Shown here: in pieces, positions 60,092 to 64,000 of the stretch
How the letters are laid out: each line of letters begins with the position of its first letter
Position numbering within the stretch: the stretch's first letter is position 1
Assembly (NCBI RefSeq): GCF_047470865.1
Contig: NZ_JAZDRH010000001.1
Coordinates: forward strand, 189,359 to 253,358
DNA from: JAZDRH01 sp047470865
GTDB lineage: Bacteria > Pseudomonadota > Gammaproteobacteria > Pseudomonadales > Pseudomonadaceae
Length of the DNA stretch: 64,000 nt
Direction of reading: 5' to 3'
Program-made: the position numbers and the translations under genes
The notes under the pieces: generated by a model
Databases searched by the model: none
Told to the model about the DNA's origin: nothing
What the model saw: the letters and a program-made list of their open reading frames with translations, nothing else

Positions 60092-60635
60092 TTAGAAATT
60101 TTGATAAATCAACATCAGGAACGCTTCTGGGTGTGGTTAGATTATTCCCTAAATAGATAAAGCCTACTATTTTTTCTTCAGGCTTCAGTTCTAACGCTGT
60201 TAAAACGGCTTGGCTACTTATCATATCGCCTGTACGCCAAATAGCCCCTAAGCCTTGTGCAAAAGCCGACTGCAGTATGCTATGAGCAGCACAGCCTGCG
60301 GCTAATAACTGGTCTAACGAGGTTACCTTATGATCCTGTTTTGGTGTGAATATCACAGCAACCACCAGTGGGGCACGCAGTAATAAACCTTTGGTTTTTT
60401 CTATTTTTTCCGTACTTATACCTGGCTCTTGCTGCATAAGCTCATCTGCGAAAATTTGGCTCAACTTATTCCGCGCTTCACCTTCAATAGAGATAAATCG
60501 CCATGGTTGCAACAACCCATGATCAGGCGCTCTCATAGCTGCCTTAAACAATAAGGTGCGTTGCTCTGCAGTTGGTGCAGGTTCGCTCAAGCGTGCTGAG
60601 GATGTACGTGTTAAAAGTAAGTCCATCGCTTGCAT
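60078..60635 (-). CDS. Nitroreductase family protein, YdjA-like
   Basis: A 185-residue FMN-dependent oxidoreductase. Features are RTSSARLSEPAP, the FMN-binding RAPDHGLLQPWRFI at about 35-48 and GLGAIWRTGDM. Length and sequence match the short YdjA class of minimal nitroreductases. The physiological substrate is not known. It is convergent with and overlaps cpxA. Confidence 0.9.
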   Translation of the reverse strand: MQAMDLLLTRTSSARLSEPAPTAEQRTLLFKAAMRAPDHGLLQPWRFISIEGEARNKLSQIFADELMQQEPGISTEKIEKTKGLLLRAPLVVAVIFTPKQDHKVTSLDQLLAAGCAAHSILQSAFAQGLGAIWRTGDMISSQAVLTALELKPEEKIVGFIYLGNNLTTPRSVPDVDLSKFLTNWR

Positions 60636-60662
60636 ATAAAACTACCTCAATCGAAAAAAGAG

Positions 60663-61028
60663 TTATGCCACTTTATCAGGTGATAAATTAGGTTCAAGTG
60701 GTGGATCTATCGGAGGTAAGCCATGAGCTGCTCGAGCCTGATCACAATGCGGATTCTTCTGCCCAAACTCCCAAGAAGCCTCAAAATCTCTACAGGTACT
60801 AGAACGTTGCTCATACATAGTACAGCGAACGCCCTCACCAACATTCCCCATTAAACAACTACATCGAGCCGGCTTTTCCGTAGTCCCCTGCATTGCAACA
60901 TAGGTAGGTGATATCGAAATAACCTTCTCATCTGGCACTGTACCGCCAGCAGACTGGCATTCACCCCAGAAAAAAGAAACACGAAAGTGAGCGCAACAAG
61001 CGCCGCAAGTTAGACATGGATTAGACAT
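60663..61028 (-). CDS. YkgJ-family cysteine cluster protein
   Basis: A 121-residue protein rich in cysteine: CLTCGACC (5-12), then C24, a CSC pair in ARCSCL and CDQA near residue 94. This pattern is typical of the YkgJ/CxxCxxCC zinc- or iron-sulfur-binding family of unknown function. The ATG at 61028 (MSNPCLTCG) is the family-like start; an in-frame ATG at 61058 is possible. Confidence 0.88.
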   Translation of the reverse strand: MSNPCLTCGACCAHFRVSFFWGECQSAGGTVPDEKVISISPTYVAMQGTTEKPARCSCLMGNVGEGVRCTMYEQRSSTCRDFEASWEFGQKNPHCDQARAAHGLPPIDPPLEPNLSPDKVA

Positions 61029-61182
61029 AGTAGATTTAACTATATAGTTACTGATCACATCAGCAGGGTTACATTTTACGCTAGAGTTGTTAAAGTAACA
61101 AAATATTGATCAATTCTTTAATAATTGAACTATAATGCCAAACAGTCGCTAACCAATACGTGATGCTCATCTAAGGGATCAG

Positions 61183-62553
61183 ATGCCAATATCATCCTTA
61201 CTGAAAAATATAAACCAGCTGCCAAGTCTTGCACGGCGGACGCACAACATGCGCTATGGTGCCTATTTAACACTAGCGTCCATGTTGGTAGCCTTCCAAT
61301 TTACCAGCTCACCATTACCTGAGTACTCACTATTTTTCGTATTATATTGTTTGCTATTTCCACAGGCACTCAATGCCATTTGCTATATATTACGCAAAGA
61401 CAGCAACATCACTGTCATTTTCATGCTTGAACTATTACAAACAGGCTTTATTGTTTCAATTACAGGGTTTTCTGTAGTACCTGTTTTAATAATGGCATTA
61501 ATGATTTCCTTTCACTTTATTGTAAGCCGTGGATTCTATGGCTTAACTACTATGTATCTATCCTTTGCCTTAGGCAACTTACTGGGTTACTTAGTATTAG
61601 ATGTACCTCTTGACTTAGACACACCTTTTCTAGTTTCTGTTGTAGGAATTACGTTAACAGCGCTCTACTTAGCCCTCTATGGTTATTACATTTTCTTGCA
61701 AAGCTTTTATCTACAAGAAGTACAACGCAAACTATCTATTGAAAAAGAAAAAGCAGCTGCCCTAGCCAGAAACTTGTCTAAGTATCTATCACCACAAATC
61801 TGGCAAATGATTTTCTCAGGTAAAAAAACAGTCAAACTTGAAACTCAACGTAAAAAATTAACGATATTTTTCTCTGACATAAAGGAATTCACCCTTGTCT
61901 CTGAGGAGCTTGAAGCCGAAGCGCTAACCGACTTACTTAATAGCTACTTTACTGAAATGGCTAAAATAGCACTTAAATATGGTGGAACCATTGATAAGTT
62001 TGTTGGTGATTGCATCATGATTTTTTTCGGTGACCCTAATAGCAAAGGCACTAAAAAAGATGCTATTGCAGCAGTCTCTATGGCAATAGAAATGCGTGAC
62101 CGAATGAAATCTTTGCGCGATAAATGGCGCGCGCAAGGTATTGAAAAACCATTAGAGGTACGAATGGGGTTAAGTACAGGCTTTTGTACTGTTGGTAACT
62201 TTGGCGCAGCAACACGCATGGACTACACCATTATTGGTCGCGAAGTTAACTTAGCCAGTCGACTTGAAAGTGCTGCCTCCGCTGGTTCTATATTAATTTC
62301 CTATGAAACCTATTCGCTAGTAAAAGATCACATCACTTGCCGTGACAGCGGTGAAATTATTGTAAGAGGTTTCAGCCGCCCTATTCGCACTTATGAAGTA
62401 ATAGGCTTTAAGCAGCAGTCCGAAACTAACTTCTCTTATTTTGAGCATCAACAAGTGGGATTTTCTCTGTACTTAGATTCGGGCAATGTTTCCAATAAAG
62501 AAGCTGTCATTGAAGCACTAAAAGAAGCCACCCAACGACTAGAAAACCAATAA
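61183..62553 (+). CDS. cyaB: Membrane adenylate cyclase, MASE2 + class III catalytic domain (CyaB-like)
   Basis: A 456-residue class III nucleotide cyclase that makes cAMP. The N-terminal MASE2 sensor has about six membrane segments (residues 25-175). After a helical linker ending ARNLSKYLSPQIW, the cyclase domain (about 220-400) has metal-binding aspartates in FFSDIKEFT and FVGDCIMIFFGD, and MDYTIIGREVNLASRLE near the end. This is the layout of P. aeruginosa CyaB, the main source of cAMP for Vfr signalling and type IV pilus control, which fits the pil operon in this window. Confidence 0.93.
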   Translation: MPISSLLKNINQLPSLARRTHNMRYGAYLTLASMLVAFQFTSSPLPEYSLFFVLYCLLFPQALNAICYILRKDSNITVIFMLELLQTGFIVSITGFSVVPVLIMALMISFHFIVSRGFYGLTTMYLSFALGNLLGYLVLDVPLDLDTPFLVSVVGITLTALYLALYGYYIFLQSFYLQEVQRKLSIEKEKAAALARNLSKYLSPQIWQMIFSGKKTVKLETQRKKLTIFFSDIKEFTLVSEELEAEALTDLLNSYFTEMAKIALKYGGTIDKFVGDCIMIFFGDPNSKGTKKDAIAAVSMAIEMRDRMKSLRDKWRAQGIEKPLEVRMGLSTGFCTVGNFGAATRMDYTIIGREVNLASRLESAASAGSILISYETYSLVKDHITCRDSGEIIVRGFSRPIRTYEVIGFKQQSETNFSYFEHQQVGFSLYLDSGNVSNKEAVIEALKEATQRLENQ

Positions 62554-62564
62554 AGATAGACTAA

Positions 62565-62804
62565 CTAAGTTGAACTTATAAAGTTTTTTGCTTGTTCTAA
62601 AGTAAAAGGCCAATTAAGTTCAGCGCCTGTCTGTGAGTTTTTTAAAACAGGAATTCTTAAGCTATAGGCGTCAAAATACTGAGTTTCTTCTGCAATATCA
62701 ATTAACTCTACTCTTATACTGGCAGTTATCAATTGCGCTAAAATCTGCTCGGCTACTTCACATAGATGACAACCCTGTGTGCCCATCAACTGAAAAAACA
62801 TCAT
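62565..62804 (-). CDS. Glutaredoxin-like (DUF836) protein
   Basis: A 79-residue thioredoxin-fold protein with the redox motif CHLC (about residues 12-15) and the cis-proline segment RIPVL. It belongs to the short glutaredoxin-like family of unknown partner. The ATG at 62804 was chosen; a TTG at 62819 with no better ribosome-binding site would add five residues. Convergent with cyaB. Confidence 0.8.
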   Translation of the reverse strand: MMFFQLMGTQGCHLCEVAEQILAQLITASIRVELIDIAEETQYFDAYSLRIPVLKNSQTGAELNWPFTLEQAKNFISST

Positions 62805-62850
62805 AAACGTATTACTCAATAATAAATAACATTAGTATATGGCCTAAACA

Positions 62851-63504
62851 CTAGGCTGAAATGTATGGATAAAACGGAAGTCCCCACTCTTTTGACTCTG
62901 GCGTTTTTAGCATAACGCCCACAAACACATACAAACAATCAGTTAAAAAATTACATGCATCTTTTAATTGCTCACGATTAGCACTGCTATTATATGTAGA
63001 ACCACCGTGAAAAATTTGGTTGCGTAATGTATATAAACGTTCAAAAATAACCGCTAAAACTGACTCTAAATCATGATTACTCAAGTAAATATTAGCTTTT
63101 CTTTTTGACTCTTGAAATGCATCCAACCACTCCTGTTCTGAAATTAAGTTATTTTTAAAATTCCAGAATGGCTGAAAAATATACTCATTATTGAGCAGTA
63201 AGCGAATACTGCCTGAGTACTTATTCCAAACTAACAAGTTAATTTCTTGATGTGCCTTCCTATTAACTAGGCTAATAAAGTCTCTAAAACTTAAACGCTC
63301 ACTCGGTGAAGTAATATTTAGCTTATCTTTAGCATAAGCGGCATTAAATGCAATCCATAAGCTTATAAAACGTATATCAAGGTCAGCCTCAGATTGATCA
63401 GCCTTTTTTAACCAACTTAAACATCTATGAATTCTTAACCTAAGATGATCTGGAATTTTTTCAGATAACAGCTGAAAATTATTAAATAGCTCCTCTAACG
63501 TCAT
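62851..63504 (-). CDS. HEPN-like (Apea-type) protein
   Basis: A 217-residue, probably all-helical protein. The segment LRNQIFHGG contains an R-x4-H motif (R161, H166) typical of HEPN ribonuclease domains, and the earlier DIRFISLWIAFNAAY is like the N-terminal helices of Apea-like HEPN proteins. Such domains often occur in RNA-cleaving toxins and phage defence, but no partner antitoxin is visible here. The ATG at 63504 has TAGGGA upstream; an ATG at 63519 is possible. Confidence 0.65.
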   Translation of the reverse strand: MTLEELFNNFQLLSEKIPDHLRLRIHRCLSWLKKADQSEADLDIRFISLWIAFNAAYAKDKLNITSPSERLSFRDFISLVNRKAHQEINLLVWNKYSGSIRLLLNNEYIFQPFWNFKNNLISEQEWLDAFQESKRKANIYLSNHDLESVLAVIFERLYTLRNQIFHGGSTYNSSANREQLKDACNFLTDCLYVFVGVMLKTPESKEWGLPFYPYISA

Positions 63505-63642
63505 ATCATTCCCTAACATTACTCAAACATTTAAGAATTAATGTACGTGCTAAGCAAACAAAAGGCAATCTTGATTCCTAGCGGCACTAACTTTTTATCT
63601 AAAAATAAACCAAAGATCCTCAGTATTTTTTATGAACATAAA

Positions 63643-63674
63643 AAAATCCCAGCCTATTGCTAAGCTGGGATTTT
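63643..63674 (-). terminator. rRNA operon terminator
   Basis: Stem AAAATCCCAGC / GCTGGGATTTT with a 10-base loop and a T-run in the minus direction, eight bases after the 5S 3' end. Confidence 0.9.
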
Positions 63675-63681
63675 GTTTTAG

Positions 63682-63801
63682 GCGCTTGACGGTGACCTAC
63701 TCTCACATGGGGAGACCCCACACTACCATCGGCGATACATCGTTTCACTTCTGAGTTCGGGATGGGATCAGGTGGTTCCAATGCTCTATGTTCGTCAAGC
63801 A
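63682..63801 (-). rRNA. rrf: 5S ribosomal RNA
   Basis: About 120 nucleotides on the minus strand. It begins TGCTTGACGAACATAGAG and contains CCACCTGATCCCATCCCGAA and CGATGGTAGTGTGGGG, nearly identical to Pseudomonas 5S rRNA. The terminal stem pairs GCTTGACG with CGTCAAGC. It ends an rRNA operon. Confidence 0.97.
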
Positions 63802-63920
63802 ATTCTTTTCGAGTTCTCGCTAGGCGCTAACTCAGATTCGGTATGTGTATAGTATCAGGTATTTGCAGTTCACAGAACTTTTGGTTGTATCTTTTCAACT
63901 ACCCAAATTGTTTGGGTGTT
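63802..63920 (-). other. 23S-5S internal spacer
   Basis: A 119-base spacer with no tRNA. It contains ACCCAAATTGTTTGGGT (63901-63917), a 7-base inverted repeat just past the 23S end that probably helps form the RNase III processing stem. Confidence 0.7.
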
Positions 63921-64000
63921 ATATGGTCAAGCCTCACGGGCAATTAGTACTGGTTAGCTCAACGCCTCACAACGCTTACACACCCAGCCTATCAACGTCG
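63921..64000 (-). rRNA. rrl: 23S ribosomal RNA, 3' end only
   Basis: The minus strand reads ...GGCTGGGTGTGTAAGCG, then GAGCTAACCAGTACTAATTG and GTGAGGCTTGACCATAT, the conserved 3' end of Pseudomonas-type 23S rRNA. The gene continues beyond the right edge. The exact 3' end is approximate. Confidence 0.96.

Noticed and set aside
63620..63802. A 60-codon minus-strand ORF across the 5S rRNA
   Set aside because: The same strand is the 5S rRNA gene and terminator; the reading frame is incidental.

Overview
The window looks like chromosomal DNA of an AT-rich member of the Pseudomonadaceae. I judge GC content to be low to mid 40s percent by eye; I did not compute it. The evidence is gene order as much as gene content. 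Several blocks match Pseudomonas neighbourhoods: Nudix/icd, smrB-prmB-aroC-MFS-mtnB-mtnD-mtnC, galU-gor, scpB-scpA-yciO-PHP/yciB-yciI-cpxR-cpxP-like-cpxA-nitroreductase-ykgJ, and a CyaB-type MASE2 adenylate cyclase. There is also an OprD-type porin and a PilY1/minor pilin operon. AT-rich relatives such as Thiopseudomonas or Entomomonas are plausible, but the genus cannot be fixed from this sequence.

Layout. 1-7.4 kb: a Nudix gene fragment, isocitrate dehydrogenase, then a run of genes for ribosome rescue, L3 methylation, chorismate synthesis and methionine salvage. 7.4-11.3 kb: nfuA, ihfB, a LapA-domain protein, a dGTPase and a yqjD-E-K membrane operon. 11.5-20.7 kb: recC-recB-recD. 20.8-24.5 kb: OprD porin, a small ORF, two near-identical tRNA-Ser(UGA) transcription units and three unrecognised or weakly recognised genes. 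24.6-30.3 kb: a LysR regulator, galU, gor, a PCu(A)C copper chaperone and arsR-arsB. 30.3-32.7 kb: a hipBA toxin-antitoxin module bounded by two diverged 154-bp copies of the arsB/SDR junction. 33.3-41.1 kb: a LysR regulator divergent from an operon (phosphatase-like, kinase, SDR, acyl-CoA dehydrogenase-like, acyl-CoA ligase) that resembles the 4-hydroxyacyl-CoA kinase route of the P. putida lva operon, then two GNAT genes. 41.2-47.8 kb: the minor pilin/PilY1 operon.

48.8-52.0 kb is the most unusual part. A dif-like XerCD site (48801-48828) is followed by a roughly 3.1-kb filamentous-phage (inovirus) remnant or satellite. It carries Zot/pI, a pVI-like coat gene, a decapitated repressor, a small membrane protein, a nested stem-loop region and a probable autoregulator flanked by two pairs of identical 12-bp palindromes. 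Its ends are 37-bp direct repeats with one mismatch that include the XerC arm. If the site is the true chromosomal dif, this window spans the replication terminus. Gene direction agrees in part: nearly everything left of it reads rightward, and the scp block and the rRNA operon to the right read leftward.

52.0-64.0 kb: an unrecognised protein built from two homologous halves, condensin subunits ScpB/ScpA, YciO, a PHP phosphatase, YciB and YciI, a Cpx-type envelope stress system with a CpxR box before its Spy/CpxP-like gene, nitroreductase, YkgJ, adenylate cyclase, a glutaredoxin-like protein, a HEPN-like protein, and the 3' end of an rRNA operon (23S, 5S) on the minus strand.
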